Position numbers and translations under genes: made by a program. A stretch of DNA of 17,324 nt from DASRSS01 sp035656335 (GTDB taxonomy: Bacteria > Actinomycetota > Actinomycetes > Mycobacteriales > Jatrophihabitantaceae). The stretch lies in contig DASRSS010000224.1 of the NCBI GenBank assembly GCA_035656335.1, positions 1-17,324 on the forward strand, in the 5' to 3' direction. The notes below the pieces were generated by a model. That model worked only from the letters and a program-made list of their open reading frames with translations. It was not told the DNA's origin and did not search any database. Of this stretch, positions 16,894-17,324 are shown in pieces; the first letter of the stretch is position 1; the number at the start of each line of letters is the position of its first letter.

Positions 16894-17324
16894 GCCGCTC
16901 CTCCGGTCAGCTCGACGCAGTCGACGCCGTCGGTCTCGGTCAGCCGCACGCGCACGCTCTGCGCGCTCGCGGTCGGCAGGTTCTTTCCCACGTAGTCGGC
17001 GCGGATCGGCAGCTCGCGGTGCCCGCGGTCGACCAGGACGGCGAGCTGCACGGCGCGCGGCCGGCCCAGGTCGTTGAGCGCGTCCAGGGCGGCCCGGATG
17101 GTCCGTCCGGAGAAGAGCACGTCGTCGACGAGGACGACGGTGCGCCCGGTGATGCCGCCCTCGGGCTCGACCGTGTCGCCAAGCGGGCGGACGCCGCGCA
17201 GCCGCAGGTCGTCGCGGTACAGGGTGATGTCCAGCGCGCCGACCGGGACGGTGGTGTCGGCGAACAGCGCGATGCGCGCGGCCAGTCGATGGGCCAGCGG
17301 GACGCCGCGGGTCGGGATGCCGAG
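16890..17324 (-). CDS. pyrR: Bifunctional pyr operon regulator / uracil phosphoribosyltransferase PyrR (5' end missing)
   Basis: The last 144 residues of PyrR are visible; the first roughly 40 lie beyond the window edge. The frame begins LGIPTRGVPLAHRLAARIA and continues VPVGALDITLYRDDLR. The PRPP-binding loop VVLVDDVLFSGRT is followed by ALDALNDLGRPRAVQLAVLVDRGHRELPIRADYVGKNLPT, all hallmark PyrR. In other bacteria PyrR senses UMP/PRPP and binds pyr leader RNA to cause attenuation or block translation, and has weak uracil phosphoribosyltransferase activity. It is the first visible gene of the operon and overlaps pyrB as ATGA. Any leader RNA it recognises upstream of pyrR is outside the window. 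Confidence 0.95.
   Translation of the reverse strand, partial: LGIPTRGVPLAHRLAARIALFADTTVPVGALDITLYRDDLRLRGVRPLGDTVEPEGGITGRTVVLVDDVLFSGRTIRAALDALNDLGRPRAVQLAVLVDRGHRELPIRADYVGKNLPTASAQSVRVRLTETDGVDCVELTGGAA

Overview
The window is chromosomal DNA from a high-GC actinobacterium. This is supported by uniformly GC-rich codon use, GTG/TTG starts, leaderless-type promoters, an F420-type PPOX protein, an actinobacterial omega subunit, and the actinobacterial pyrimidine gene order with a small membrane protein between pyrC and carA. I cannot place it to genus with confidence.

Right-hand part (6947-17324, all minus strand): the de novo UMP operon, in transcription order pyrR (5' end outside the window), pyrB, pyrC, a one-TM unknown protein, carA, carB, pyrK, pyrD, pyrF. 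Most junctions are stop/start overlaps or gaps of 0-3 nt, so translation is probably coupled. The exception is the carB-pyrK junction, where about 100 bp carries a large GAGTGGCCA dyad element. CarAB makes carbamoyl phosphate, PyrB and PyrC convert it with aspartate to dihydroorotate, PyrD/PyrK (class 1B) oxidise that to orotate, and PyrF decarboxylates OMP to UMP. PRPP-binding PyrR is the expected regulator. The orotate phosphoribosyltransferase gene (pyrE) is not here.

Middle part (1170-6881): genes that interrupt the order pyrF-mihF-gmk-rpoZ expected in actinobacteria. They are a plus-strand pntA-pntB proton-translocating transhydrogenase pair followed by a PPOX/F420 flavoprotein, then a minus-strand XRE antitoxin with a truncated nucleotidyltransferase toxin, then a divergent plus-strand aldo/keto reductase and SAM methyltransferase. 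No mihF (integration host factor) reading frame is visible.

Left-hand part (1-959, minus strand): gmk, rpoZ and the first codons of coaBC, the usual housekeeping run.

Nothing in the window is a clearly new multi-gene system. The most notable unexplained structures are three repeat-like elements within 3 kb (the dyad at 9642-9711, an 11-bp inverted repeat at 6879-6930, and a palindromic insert that encodes the PyrD C-terminal tail). Also notable are the decayed toxin-antitoxin pair and the synteny break with the missing mihF.
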